A DNA stretch of 64,000 nucleotides from Bemisia tabaci (GCF_918797505.1 NC_092802.1:18931883-18995882); one strand, 5' to 3'; positions 10,980-21,579 are shown, numbered from the stretch's first letter. Notes: generated by a model not told the origin, from the letters alone. Made by a program: numbers and translations.

Positions 10980-11483
10980 TGGAGATGTTGCATGTGTGAG
11001 GAATTTGCGATTTGACTGTTGATTCTTATGTAAAAGTTCGCGAGAAACACGATGGTGTCACTGGTTGTCTCTGAAATTAACTCCCAAGCTCAAAAAAAGC
11101 TCTCTAATTGACGTCAAAATGTCGGCGATATCTCACGCTATCCTGAGAGTCCACCTCTACATCAAGACAAACTCTCCATGCAAAGATAGGGAGTAAATAC
11201 ATTAGCAACGTTGCCGTGTTTCCAGTTTTGGAGTCCCCAAATAAAGTGGCAGCCCTGTGAATGTATTTGCTCCCTATCTTTGCACGGTGAGTTCGTCTTG
11301 CTGTAGAGGTGGACCCTCAGGATAGCGTGGGATATCCCCTACATTTTGGCCTCGACTTCAGAGCTTTTTTTGAGCTTGAGAGTTGATTTCATAGAAAACC
11401 AGTGGCACCATCGTGTTTTTCGCTAACTTTTACATACAAATCAGTAGTCAAATCGCAAATTCCTCACACATGCAACATCTCCA
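10980..11483. mobile_element. F-family fold-back MITE, complete
   Basis: Near-perfect inverted repeat of about 504 bp: TGGAGATGTTGCATGTGTGA at the left and TCACACATGCAACATCTCCA at the right. Arms of roughly 240 bp include AGGGAGTAAATACATTAGCA and TGTATTTGCTCCCT. Transcribed RNA would form one very long hairpin. No coding capacity and no clear target duplication beyond ambiguous A/T. Confidence 0.85.
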
Positions 11484-11712
11484 TTGTTGGTAACTGTCGT
11501 TGGTGATGCGTGTTTTTGACTTAGTTTTTGCATAAACCTACTCATTTTTTGCGGAAGAATGCTTACTCATGAATTTTCCTGTCCATTTTCGTTTGATATT
11601 GGAGTTTAAAGAATGATAGTGACTTTTTTCGTTTTCAAAGGTTACCTACCCTTTTGGGCCTTAAGAGCTACATATTTCGAGATGTCCATACTCTCCCTAT
11701 AAAGGTATCCTA

Positions 11713-11924
11713 ACTTGCATATGCATTACAGGGTGCGATCCAGGGTTAAACGGCTAGACTGAATGAGCGAATATACCCCAAACCCCGTCTTAAAATCGAG
11801 ATTTCTATTTTTCTTAGATCATTTATGAATTCAGGGCATAAAAGTACAGGGGAGTACTTTTCATGAGATTTGATTCACAACCGTTGCCAAAGCTCAGGAA
11901 ACACACTTTACACAGCACGCACTT
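11713..11924. other. Unassigned spacer
   Basis: Nothing recognised apart from AT-rich words. Confidence 0.4.
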
Positions 11925-12193
11925 TGAACAACACAGGGTGGGAAAGAAACAATGTTCAATTTAGTAGTCTGCTACATATGTTGTAGTGCGTAATATGACT
12001 CGCGTAGGATGTTGTTCTTCCTGTAACCGGGCAATTCAAATTTCCCGTGGCTAATGTAAAATAAAAAATTTAATATCTTAGACAGGAGTTGATTTCTGTA
12101 GTTCTCGTTGCGCGAATCGTGCTTCACGTGAAATTCTGGTGAAGAATCATGTATCAGAATGCTTAAATTTATACCTTGTTTAATGGTCCATTC
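11925..12193 (+). repeat. D-family right half
   Basis: Runs from GGGTGGGAAAGAAACAATGT to TTTAATGGTCCATT. It matches the right arm of the complete D element at 39008-39559 and a near-copy at 23937-24209. Confidence 0.7.
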
Positions 12194-12535
12194 AATCTGA
12201 ATAAATGAATTTAGAGAACTTTTCCATCTTTTCTCGGAAATAATATTTTATCGGGAAAAACGAGGCAACGTTGGAATGCTCATATGGCGTCGGAACACAA
12301 TATGCGCCTCTTAAGCCCCAGTAGTCGATGCCGCGATTATTCTAACGCGAGTCCGAATAATCGCGCCAAGCACAGTGCGGCCGGCGTTAAACGTATATTA
12401 GCGCCTGCAAGACTGTGGGGATACTTCACGCATTGCGCCAAACAGTGCGGTCGGCTTAAACCGCTCATTAGCGCCTACAAGGCTGCATGAATACTTCTCG
12501 CATTGCACCAAAAGCCGTGCAGTCAGTCAGTTGGC
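12194..12535 (+). repeat. Copy 1 of a composite duplicated block
   Basis: Together with the preceding D half this stretch recurs at 23937-24533 in the same order: D right half, a GAGGCAACGTTGGAATGCTC block, CCCCAGTAGTCGATGCCGCG, then O-family units. The two loci differ by point changes and small indels. Confidence 0.8.
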
Positions 12536-12570
12536 GTAAAACGCATATAAGCGCCTACAAGACTTCGAGT
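12393..12570 (+). repeat. O-family tandem units (about 2.5 copies)
   Basis: Units of 68-75 bp beginning TTAGCGCCTGCAAGACTG, ATTAGCGCCTACAAGGCTG and ATAAGCGCCTACAAGACTT, with ATACTTC.CGCATTGC in the first two. Confidence 0.75.
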
Positions 12571-12822
12571 TCCGTCGGTGTTACGCGCATTTGCACTGGT
12601 TGTTCAACGTGAAACTCGGATGAAAACATGGAGGAAGAAACCAAGGGTGTCATTACCACGGTGGATGACGTCAAAAACCCGACTTTTCAAAGGGCAATAT
12701 CTAGGCTAATATTGAACGTAGAAAGTTGTTGCTTAATCAGATCTTATTATCTTTAGCTGATCTACAAGAATCAAGCACTTGAACATGATTCTGTTAATAA
12801 AACTTTCGGAGACCCGCACAAG
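12571..12822. other. Unassigned spacer
   Basis: Nothing recognised. Confidence 0.4.
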
Positions 12823-13005
12823 AAAACGATCAATAAGAAATACTTAAAAACTTAAAAACTCACTTGCACGTACTATTTTTATTTGCGGAGTGAGTCGCGC
12901 TGAGGATGCGGAGTTGCGAGTCGGCGAAACGCGTCCGCAAATAGTAATATTACGAGCAAGTGAGTTTTAAAGTGTTCAAGTATTTTTTATTCGCGATTCT
13001 GTCAC
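12823..13005. repeat. Unnamed fold-back MITE
   Basis: Arms AAAACTCACTTGCACGTACT with ATTTGCGGA, and TCCGCAAAT, AGTA, CGAGCAAGTGAGTTTT, form an imperfect inverted repeat of about 80 bp around a GC-richer centre. A single copy in the window. Confidence 0.6.
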
Positions 13006-13062
13006 CAGCGCAACTGACCCATTCTTTTTCACGTCTCTCAGGGAGTTTATAATTTTTTCTTG

Positions 13063-13339
13063 CACTGGAAAAAAACACATTGGATCTAGAGTCCAGACTC
13101 TTGAAAACATTGACAAGAAAAAGGACTCATGATTCAATCAGATTTAAGCTTAAATCAAAAGGAAATCCGCTCAAATTAAGAGGCTTGGTTCTTGATTTAA
13201 GCTTAAATCAAAAGGAAATCCGCTCAAATTAAGAGGCTTGGTTCTTGATTTAAGCTTAAATCTGATTGAATCAAAAGTATTTTTCTTGTCGATGTTTTTA
13301 AGAGTCTGGACTCTAGATCCAATGTGTTTTTTTCCAGTG
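13063..13339. mobile_element. CACTG-group MITE (family I) with a perfect 53-bp internal duplication
   Basis: Ends CACTGGAAAAAAACACATTG and CAATGTGTTTTTTTCCAGTG. Inside, GATCTAGAGTCCAGACTC is mirrored by GAGTCTGGACTCTAGATC. Positions 13141-13193 and 13194-13246 are identical 53-mers, a duplication absent from the other I copies (43684, 46755, 47388). No clear TSD at this copy. Confidence 0.85.
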
Positions 13340-13724
13340 CGGTTTCTTGACCGTCTTTGTCTGGGATATCAGGGAATTGTCAGGTAATTCTATTTTTTGG
13401 AAATTGCTAGATACCCTGTAAAAAACCCAGTCTGCGCATGCGCTGCAACCAGCTTTTTTAGCAAGCCTGCAACGCTGGCCCGGCTGAGGGGAGCTGAATT
13501 AATCAGGGAGCTCTTCTGGCAATTTTTCCGCTTGGCGGATGATTGACGATAGTCAGGACGGAGCATATTCCATGAGTTGCATCGTTGAGCATTCAATTAC
13601 GCCATTGTAGGAGCGGCACCCACTTAGCCATTTCCTTTTTGGCCAGTCAATCCACCTCTCGAGAGATAGTAGAATAAAGCGGACCATTAACGTGGAATGG
13701 GTCCGTTACACACAACAGCTACAC
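13340..13724. other. Unassigned spacer
   Basis: No feature recognised. The open frame at 13390-13596 has no known motif. Confidence 0.4.
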
Positions 13725-13890
13725 TGCCGTGATAGCGGAGAGAGCCCTAAGTGCAAAAATGAAGTTTTGAGAACGGGCTCTTTAGCGTCTGGGCAAAAAA
13801 TTGTATTGAAAGAGGCTACCTTCCTTTGTCGAATTCCCACCAATCATCCGAAAGACTCGTAGAAATCGTTTGGATGATTAAAAATTGATT
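13725..13890 (+). repeat. U-family fold-back, left-half fragment
   Basis: Begins CTGCCGTGATAGCGGAGAGA and includes TGCACTT-type arm sequence. Within it, AATCATCCG...CGTTTGGATGATT is a small inverted pair also found inside the complete U copy at 15199-15762. Confidence 0.6.
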
Positions 13891-14289
13891 ACCTTTATTT
13901 CAGTTAAAGGTTTTAAAAGGGTACTATCTATTTTCATTTCATTCTCTTATTTTTCTTAGAAATGCACTTTGATTGATCCTAATGTTCGTTTTTTGTTTGT
14001 TTCAGGTATGAAATCGATATTTTCCCCCAGCCTAAGATCATTCCATAAGTCAGGATATGATTTTCGTACAACGATATCGTTTTGCAGGTAAAAGGAAGGT
14101 TACCATTCATCACTCAGATTCCAAAAAAAGTGAAATTCGCAGACATAAAAATCCAATCAAACAAAATAAGCAAGCTTCCAGGAACAGACCTGTTCGTTTA
14201 CTTCCTCTTCAATAATTGATGCCTGTTATAAAATTACCTATCTCAACCATAAATTCAACAACAGGTATATGGCTTCTATAACAAGAAAT
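13891..14289. other. Unassigned spacer
   Basis: AT-rich, nothing recognised. Confidence 0.4.
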
Positions 14290-14292
14290 GAA

Positions 14293-14826
14293 TCAGTAAG
14301 TTCGAAAACACACCAACTCGGGGAAAAAATTGTTCAGGAAACACCTAAAAATGCGCAGCGGGCGAAGAAGTTGGTTTAGGAAAAACCTTTTTGGTGCCAA
14401 AGGACAAGTATTTAGAGACTTTTTAAAGCACCAAGTTGAAATCGACACTCCATGTTTGATGACGGAGAACTAAGCGTTTAAAAATTTCCGAGTTGGTGTG
14501 TTTTCATTCTCACCGACATACTGATTTTTCATAGTCTGCCCTGAAAAATTTATATTTTTCGAGCTGAATAACGCTCGAATATTTATATAACTTGTTGGTA
14601 CAAGGTATACTGAACCGAAAAAAGAAAACCGCAAAATCGGATGGTCACCCGTTTTCCTTGAAATGGCCTGAAATTGGTTTTTCCAAATGAAATTTCCGAC
14701 TTTTTGCGATTGCAATTTCAAACTTTCCCTTTGCGTGCAGATGCTTCTATCCATAAGTGTTACTAAACCGTAAAAGAGTGAAAATCGAAAAAAAACCGAG
14801 TTGGTGTGTTTTCGAACTCACTGATT
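14293..14826. repeat. S-family composite fold-back
   Basis: A first S element (14293-14513) has ends AACACACCAACTCGG and GAGTTGGTGTGTT. A further segment with a CCCTGAAAAATTTATATTTTT block follows, and a second right end (14796-14826). The composite recurs inverted at 41440-41825 with the same internal order, so it was duplicated or mobilised as one unit. Confidence 0.7.
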
Positions 14827-15100
14827 CAAATAAAAATGTTGCTCTAATGAACCACATTGTACCATTTGAGACAGAGTTGGACAAGACTGTCGATTTGTGT
14901 ACGTCTTATTACGTTCAGGGAAAGCTCTTAACAGATTAATGCCGCGTAAAACCAGCGCATCCCCAATTGAATCGCCATGTAAATACGCTCTTCTTGCCGA
15001 GGACACCAGTCGATACCAAGTATCGTAAGAGGCTTAAATGCCGGAACTGAGTAAGTCAACGGATCCGATCAAAACATCAAGCTGACGTAAAATAGCAAAG
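14827..15100. other. Unassigned spacer
   Basis: Nothing recognised. Confidence 0.4.
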
Positions 15101-15198
15101 TCGGGAGCGTTCCATCACAACAAATCTGCTTTTTGGCGTTGCGCACTCAGCGAACAACCACTTAGTTGGCTGAGCCAATCAGAAATGAATCTTCCGTA
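15101..15198 (+). repeat. 98-bp direct repeat, left copy
   Basis: From TCGGGAGCGTTCCATCAC to GAATCTTCCGTA. It is repeated with few changes at 15767-15865, on the other side of the U element. Confidence 0.85.
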
Positions 15199-15762
15199 CT
15201 GCCGTGATAGCGAAGAGAGCCGTAAGTGCAAAATTTTCGAAATCGAGTCTTCTTCAAAAGTCGTCTAAACTCCTTTAGATGAAATTACTGAGATAGCTAA
15301 AACAGCAAAATTCATCCTAAATTAATGAAAACGAGACGTATGAGACAGCCGCAAGTGCACAAAAAATGACAGTTTTTTTCAAGACAGCCGCAGGTCCATG
15401 AGAGCCAATGAAAACAGTGCTTTTCAGTAAAATGCCGCCCTCTTCTGCCAATTTCTAACCTGAAAATGTGTTTGTTTTACGTCCAAAACGCAACCACGAA
15501 AGCATGCAGAAGATAGCACTTACGGCTGTCTTGCCTAACAATAACCTAGCATGAAAATGAAAAATACCCCTTTTATGTAATTGAAATAAAATCGGTCGAT
15601 TTTTAATCATCCATACGATTTCTAGGAGTCTTCCGGACGATTAGTGGCAATTCGACGAAGAACGGAGGCTTCTTTCAACAAAATGTTCCGGTCAGAAGCT
15701 TCTGAGCCCGTTTTCTCAGAACTTCATTTTTGCACTTACGGCTCTCTTCGCTATCACGGCAG
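15199..15762. mobile_element. U-family fold-back MITE, complete
   Basis: Ends CTGCCGTGATAGCGAAGAGA and TCTCTTCGCTATCACGGCAG are inverted, followed by GCCGTAAGTGCAAAA / TTTTTGCACTTACGGC. About 564 bp. The outer 31 bp agree with the CTGCCGTG family at 22 positions by eye, suggesting common descent. Flanking tetramers CGTA and AATA do not match well. It is bordered by a 98-bp direct repeat on both sides. Confidence 0.8.
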
Positions 15763-15766
15763 AATA

Positions 15767-15865
15767 TCGGGAGCGTTCCATCACGACAAATCTGCTTTTT
15801 GGCGTCCGCCTACTCAGCGAGCAACCCCTTAGTTGGCTGAGCCAATCAGAAATGAATCTTCCGTA
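15767..15865 (+). repeat. 98-bp direct repeat, right copy
   Basis: Partner of 15101-15198. The two are too long for a transposon target duplication, so U more likely sits in or mediated a local duplication. Confidence 0.85.
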
Positions 15866-16437
15866 GTGTCATCCTCTCCACACTCCGTCACCGCGTCCCC
15901 GGGTTCAACGCGCAACCACCCGTCAACCCAGCCGTGGGATAAAAAAAACACAATAAACGGGTGCTGCGGATTCGAAAGTTATTTTCACCTGCCACTCCTG
16001 ATCCGGGACCGGGGGGGGGGGGGGGGGGGGTTGCCGAGCCCGAGTGGAGAACCTGGACTGTAAATCCGTTCGGAATTGAATTGGCTCGGGCAATAGTGCA
16101 TAATTCTCGACGGAATTAATGTAGCGCGATTGCATTATGGGATTGATTTATCGGCCGACGAAGTTATTTCCGTCGTGTATCGCGCGTATTGTGACGGGTA
16201 TCGCCGTGTATTTCGCGCAGCCTCCCGCCCCCCTCCCCGCCCGCTGCAGTTCGGCCGGAGCGTCATGCGTCAGGCCGAGTTCCGCTTTTAAATCGGGAGG
16301 ACTCGCTCGACGGTTTTGACGTTAAAGCAGGATGACGGGTCACTGATCGATTTGGGGTAGGATTGTTTCGCGGGGGAATCAATCGCACGATACGGACTCG
16401 ATTTTGTACGTTGTTGAAAATCTCGAAAAGTGAAACC
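15866..16437. other. Unassigned GC-richer stretch with a G20-type run
   Basis: A run of about 20 G lies at 16011-16030. The rest is CpG-rich DNA without a recognised feature. Confidence 0.45.
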
Positions 16438-16729
16438 TGCAGCCTGATTGTTGAAATTTTGTGTTTGTCGGGTATGACATAGATGACACAGGTTAAAAGG
16501 CGGAGCGTGAATGGTTGGCTATGTCTTATCGCTGCTTTGTCGTGCCTTTGTCGGGTGAAACTCACGACAAGCTAAAGGCACCTCTTAAGTTTTGACAGTA
16601 TGTCGTTTCTACCTAACAAAGGCACGTTTAAGCAGCGATAAAGACTGACCCGACCAATCAAGCTCCGCCTTTTAACCTATGTCGTCTATGTCTACCCGAC
16701 AAACACAACATTTCAACAATCAGGCTGCT
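16438..16729. repeat. AB-family fold-back MITE
   Basis: Ends GCAGCCTGATTGTTGAAAT and ATTTCAACAATCAGGCTGC form a perfect inverted pair at the visible outer bases. Inner blocks TTGTCGGGTA / TACCCGACAA and TTAAAAGGCGGAGC / GCTCCGCCTTTTAA are also inverted. Its end resembles the P-family end (GCAGGCTGATTACTGAAAT at 51146). Confidence 0.8.
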
Positions 16730-16756
16730 GGAGTGCATCTCTCTCTGCAGCCTGAT

Positions 16757-17113
16757 TTGGACGTATTTATGCTAGAAGGAACTATGTGCAAGTGGAGAGA
16801 TGAGTGGGCTCGTGGAAGTCGGACAAGAAACAATGTGAAAGTGGATGTAGTTCCCTGTGAGAGAATGGAAAAGCGGGATTTTTAATTAAATCAAAAGGAA
16901 CTGAGCGCTAACTCGTGAGCCGTGGACATGTGACAAGAGCCTTGTGGACAGGGCTCATGAGTTAAAGCCGAGCAGCAGCGAAAACGGGGACGGCTTCGTT
17001 GCCGCTGACGTCACTGGCGCTTTAAAGTTCCATTCATTCTTATGGCCCAACCACTAACGAGCGCACCCCATCTTCCCACTTGCACATAGTTCCATTTAGC
17101 ATGAATACGTCCA
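16757..17113. repeat. AC-family fold-back MITE
   Basis: Ends GGACGTATTTATGCTAGAAG / TTTAGCATGAATACGTCC plus AACTATGTGCAAGTGG / CCACTTGCACATAGTT. A short palindromic copy is at 40112-40195. Confidence 0.75.
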
Positions 17114-17211
17114 TTTGTCCTCTGAATACCTTATAAGATATGCAGTGCAATAATGATATTCACGGGTTTGTTGATTGATTCACGTCGATCGGTCACGTTT
17201 ATATTTGTCGC

Positions 17212-17735
17212 TCGAATCGACACTTTCTATTAATTATTTGTAGATCGGTTCACGTCAATCGATTCAAGTTTTTCGCTATCGATCGATTCCATATCCCCCC
17301 GGAGATGGTTGGATATTGAAAAATATAGACCTTTATCATGATCCTGATTCTCTCGTGATTCCTGGCCATCTCCGGGGGGATATGGAATCGATCGAATCGA
17401 CATTTTCTATTAATTATTTGTAAGTCGGTTCACGTCAATCGATTCAAGTTTTTCGTTATCGATCGATTCCGTATCCCCCCGGAGATGGTTGGATATTGCA
17501 GAATATATATCTTTATCAGGATCCTAATTCTCTCGTGATTCCTGACCATCTCGCGGGAGATATGGAATCGATCGAATCGACATTTTTTATTAATTATTTG
17601 TGGATCGGTTCATGTCAATCGATTCAATTTTTTTGCTATAGATCGATTCCATATCCCCCCGGAGATGGTTGGATATTGCGAAATATAGACCTTTATCAGG
17701 ACCTGATTCTCTCGTATCCGACTAAATTCGATGCA
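17212..17735 (+). repeat. 180-bp tandem repeat, 3 units (last partial)
   Basis: Units start at 17212, 17392 and 17572 with TCGAATCGACA-TTTNTATTAATTATTTG. Spacing is exactly 180 bp twice. Each unit has ATCGATTCCATATCCCCCCG, and the first two close with CCATCTCCGGGGGGATATGG or a diverged form, giving a hairpin per unit. The third unit ends near 17735. Confidence 0.9.
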
Positions 17736-18047
17736 GAGGAGCGAGAAAAAAAACCAAAAGACGGCTGGGTCGGTATCAAGAGCGCAGCACCGTGTTTTTC
17801 AATAACTTAGAGTGTCGACTCTGAAGGCTCAGGAGGAGCCTCTCCGGGAGCAGAATCCTCGTTATGTCGTGAAACAGAGCCGCCAAATTTCGCATTATTC
17901 AACCTAGCGTGTAGGGCTCCGCACTCGGGATTCTCAGCGATCTGGAAACCGCGTTGTCAAATCTACGGACACTTGAGCGAGAGATCCTTTTTTGCATTTT
18001 TTCCTCTCGGCCTCGATGCCCTGGCCCCGGTGACGGGCTTGCCGACG
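17736..18047. other. Unassigned GC-richer spacer
   Basis: Nothing recognised. Confidence 0.4.
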
Positions 18048-18774
18048 CACAGAGGATCCAGTCAATCAGAGAGGTCGGACATTAAATTTTTAAATAAAAC
18101 TGCAAATTTTGATCTTCAAACCTTGACATTTTAAATTTTATGGAGTCCATACAAAATAAAATGGAGATGTTGCATGTGTGAGGGATTTGCGATTTGACTG
18201 TTGATTCTTGTGTAAAAGTTCGCGAGAAACACGATGGTGTCACTGGTTTTCTCTGAAATCAACTCCCAAGCTCAAAAAAAGCTCTCAAAGTGAGGCCAAG
18301 ATGGAGGGGATATCCCACCCTACCCTGAGGGTCCACCTCTACATCAAAACAAACTCTCCATGCAAATATAGGGAGCAAATACATTGACAGGGCTGCCACT
18401 TTATTTGGGGACTCAAAAATTGAAAACACGGCAACCCTGCTAATGTATTTGCTCCCTATCTTTGCATGGAGAGTTTGTTAGGATGTAGAGGTGGACTCTC
18501 AGGATAGAGTGGGATATTCCCTCCATTTTGGCCTCAACTTGAGAGCTTTTTTTGAGCTTGGGAGTTGGTTTCAGAGAAAACCATTGGCACCATCGTGTTT
18601 CTCGCAAAATTTTACATAAGAATCAATGGTCAAATCGCAAATCCCTCACACATGCAACATCTCCATTTCCCGAGGAAACCAATGAAACCACTTTTAAAAC
18701 TGTATAAATCGAGTTATGAGCTTTTAGAGAATCCAAATTTTGTCTGCCCTCCGCCATTGACTTGATCCACTGTG
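18048..18774. mobile_element. Transib-like MITE copy 1, split by an F element, TSD CGACG
   Basis: Left end CACAGAGGATCCAGTCAATC and right end GACTTGATCCACTGTG. A 5-bp duplication CGACG is exact on both sides (18043-18047, 18775-18779). Without the insertion at 18161-18666 the element is about 220 bp, matching the intact copies at 25135 and 27389. Non-coding. Confidence 0.85.
18161..18666. mobile_element. F-family fold-back MITE, complete, nested
   Basis: Same arms and length as 10980-11483: ATGGAGATGTTGCATGTGTG at the left, CACACATGCAACATCTCCAT at the right. It interrupts the Transib-like copy 1 and so postdates it. Confidence 0.88.
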
Positions 18775-18942
18775 CGACGTTTCTCTTATCTCTTTCGAGG
18801 GCGTATCTTGACGCGGCTGGCGTAATAGCGAGGGAGGCGCTGCATTTTCAAAACGGAACTTTAATTATTATTGCTCTCGGCGCTGTTGTCTCATTTTTCT
18901 CTGAGACAAACTTCTATTTGAATAAAGAATGTTGTTCTAGTT

Positions 18943-19190
18943 AGAGTACCTGTGTAGGGAGAGAACGGATCAGTCGGTAATTTTGAGATTGGGCGATGGA
19001 GCTTTAAGGGCGGCGAACCTTTTTAAAATATCCATAGTGATTTATTATTACAATTTATTAGTATGGCCTGTCGTTTGTAAAGCCCACATTTGACTAAGTT
19101 TTTGCATATATTTACTCATTTTTGCGACAGCACGTTTATTTATGAACAATCTTGGCCATCTTGGTTTGATCTTGGATTCGGACTGTAACG
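18943..19190 (+). repeat. W-family half element
   Basis: Begins TAGAGTACCTGTGTAGGGA and follows W through the GATGGAGCT block, TGATTTATTATTACAA and the CTAAGTTTTTGCAT block. The opposite terminus is missing. Confidence 0.6.
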
Positions 19191-19460
19191 ATCGGAATCT
19201 TTTTTGGAATGATACAAATATTCAAGCTTCCGTGTGTTGTGCAGTATCATTCTAAATTGAAGGCGTTTTTTCTCTCCACGAGTCGGACTTTCCTTCGGAC
19301 CTCACTCCTTATGTCTCTCCTCTCCCTCCCCCCTCCTCTTTTTCCTCAAAAATGTCCAATATGGTGAAGTGATCTTGTAAAAAGAAAAAAAATTAACTTT
19401 TAACGAGTTTAGGCAACCGAAGTTACACCGCTCCGTATCGGCGCAATTCTGGGGACAGTA
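19191..19460. other. Unassigned CT-rich spacer
   Basis: CT-rich patch at 19305-19345; nothing recognised. Confidence 0.4.
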
Positions 19461-19713
19461 CTGTCGTGCTAAGGAAAAATGCCGTACGAACCTTCAAGCA
19501 TTGCCAAATTTCATTTCATACAACACGAATTTCCTTATAAACCTATGAATATTTTCCATTCAATTTTTTACCTAATTTTATTCGCAATTTCACTGTAAGT
19601 TCCTAAAAATGTAAAGGAAAAATATTTATAACTTTCCTAATAAATAAACATTTTACCGAAGGAAATGTGGCAACTCTGGAATGTTCATACGGCGTTTTTC
19701 CTTAGCACGGTAG
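19461..19713. mobile_element. CTGCCGTG-family MITE, TSD AGTA
   Basis: Ends CTGTCGTGCTAAGG and CCTTAGCACGGTAG, 253 bp, with exact AGTA duplications at 19457-19460 and 19714-19717. The interior is AT-rich. Confidence 0.87.
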
Positions 19714-20522
19714 AGTACTTGTGCTGAGTTACATCAAAGGTCCTTGTCACATTTCCATCTTAAAACACTCCTCCTCACCCCTTGTTTCTTTTCTTTTGTT
19801 TTTCCTTCTCGAAGGAACGCCGAGGCCCTCCTCATCTCCAGCCTTTGCCTTTATGGCTTCCCTGTTCTTACTTTTATCGTAGCCTCCCCTGTGCGAGCAG
19901 TGACAGATAAGGGAATGATTTTTTCCCAACGATTGCGGGAAAATGGGACCAATCAAACCGTTGAGTCAGCTTCGTTCGCTTCTTTTGTTCGATGAGATAA
20001 TTTAAAAAGACGGGCCCAGACTCTCTGCAGTGTCTTAACATTTTTGCGGAGAATTCACCATAAATTAGATGTTTAAAACATCCCAGCGACAAAAATGGAT
20101 ACATCCAGAATAAATATCAGAGCATAAAATTTCGAAATTTTGTTTTGTTTTTACGACGTATAAAACTAATCTTTCTCGTGACATAAGTTATCACTTCAGA
20201 AATGTCTAAAATATACTTAACAATGTTCCTGAACGCAGTTAAACTGCAGTACTACGCTAATACATCCCTGCTACTGGGCAAGGCTTCAACTAGATATAAG
20301 CCAAAATTGTATTTTCAAAATTTTGCAGAGCAAGATTCACAGTACGGAAACTTTGGATATCATTCTCTTAACGAGATATTAAAGAGTATTTTGAATATAT
20401 ATCTAAGGGAACGACTGAAAATCAGGGGACAACGGATCAAGGGGAAGTTTAATTATACAAATAACTTCATGCGTATTGTCTTCCGTCGACCAATGTTACC
20501 TTTAAACACACAGGAGTTCATT
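19714..20522. other. Unassigned stretch
   Basis: An open frame of 110 codons (20202-20534) is lysine- and tyrosine-rich, has no recognisable motif, and ends inside the adjoining MITE. I do not call it a gene. Confidence 0.45.
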
Positions 20523-21027
20523 CTGCCGTTCTAAGGAATAAAGCCGTATGAACTATCAGGCGTTGCCTTTGATAAAACGCGAATTTAGTCGTAAATTTAT
20601 GAATATTTTCCTCCCATTTTTCAGATTATTCAGTTCGCAATTTTACCTAAAGATTCTAAAAATGTGAAGGAAAATGGATTGCATTTTGCAAAAAAGGAAC
20701 CACTAGCATTGCAATGTTCCTAAGATTGTACGACTTCTTTTGTCTTGGAGGAAAAACCCGATTATCCATTAATAGTCTCTATTTTACTCGCTAAAACTGT
20801 GAATTTAAGACAAAAATTACCATATAAATTTCATAGTTTTTCACGATTTCCGCAATTTTATTGTAAAGGATGAAGTTGCACAATCTTAGCATCATTGCAA
20901 TGCTACTGGTTCCTTTTTGCAAAATGCAATCCAAATATTCCTAACTTTTCTAAAAAATAGGCATTTTACCGAAGGAAATTGGGCAACTCTCGAATGTTCA
21001 TGCGGCGCTTCTTCCTTAGCACGGCAA
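20523..21027. mobile_element. CTGCCGTG-family MITE split by a B element
   Basis: Ends CTGCCGTTCTAAGG and CCTTAGCACGGCAA. The interior is broken at 20674 and resumes at 20934; removing the insert restores the interior seen in the 19461 copy (AAAATGT.AAGGAAAAATATT). Flanking tetramers do not match. Confidence 0.8.
20675..20933. mobile_element. B-family fold-back MITE, nested
   Basis: Ends TGGATTGCATTTTGCAAAAA and TTTTTGCAAAATGCAATCCA are inverted, 259 bp, with inner GCATTGCAATGTT and CATTGCAATGCT. A second, more diverged copy is at 59222-59472. The A-rich target hides the exact duplication. Confidence 0.85.
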
Positions 21028-21579
21028 ATTTCTAGACTTCCCAATAGCCTAGTTTTAGTAAATCTTTTCCTTCTTCATTTTTCTTTCATCCAAAGATTTC
21101 GCATAAAATGTTTTCCCTAAAACCTAGTATGCCTAACCTATTCCTACCCTAAGACACCGAGGGTGAGAGGTTAAGGGACGAAAGAGCAATATTCAAAGGA
21201 GTCCCTCGGTGGTAAAAGTTTGGCCGGGTGTAAATCCCTTTTGATCGATCGACAACCCGCCCGTTTTTGAGAATAAATCTATATTCGCTGAGGCGGAAAG
21301 TTGCCGAACGCTCGGCTTAAGCCAGTCTCTTGGTGGCGGAAACACGCGTTTGCACTTAAGTGTTTCCTCGCGAAAACATGATTTGAGTGTTCGGCAGCTC
21401 GAGAGGAAAAATTGCGGTCGTGAATTACGAAGAATCTCCCTTGGAGTGTTGTTCATGCGTTCGATGAAAGAGTGGCTTTGTCGCAACGTCACAGTGGATA
21501 TAAAATATTCCATGAGTTAAGGGCGTATTCATGGTCGTTCTTTAATCAGGAAAAAGACAGGTTTAAAAGGACCAGTGTT
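21028..21579. other. Unassigned spacer
   Basis: Nothing recognised. Frames at 21193-21513 carry no motif. Confidence 0.4.

Larger units (their letters stand above)
10435..11712. mobile_element. W-family fold-back carrying nested insertions
   Basis: Left terminus TAGAGTACCTTTATAGGGA (10435) and right terminus CTCCCTATAAAGGTATCCTA (11712) match those of the compact W copy at 22448-22808. The interior W sequence breaks after TTATAATCACAA (10559) and resumes with TTGTTGG at 11484. Flanking octamers ACGTGCGT and ACTTGCAT agree at six of eight positions, fitting an aged 8-bp duplication. Confidence 0.7.

Noticed and set aside
12375..12382. CACAGTG within O units
   Set aside because: Part of the O monomer (CACAGTGCGG), without duplications or a matching end; unrelated to the Transib-like family on current evidence.
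20202..20534. 110-codon frame with lysine/tyrosine-rich product
   Set aside because: No motif, no second copy, and its 3' end runs into a MITE terminus.
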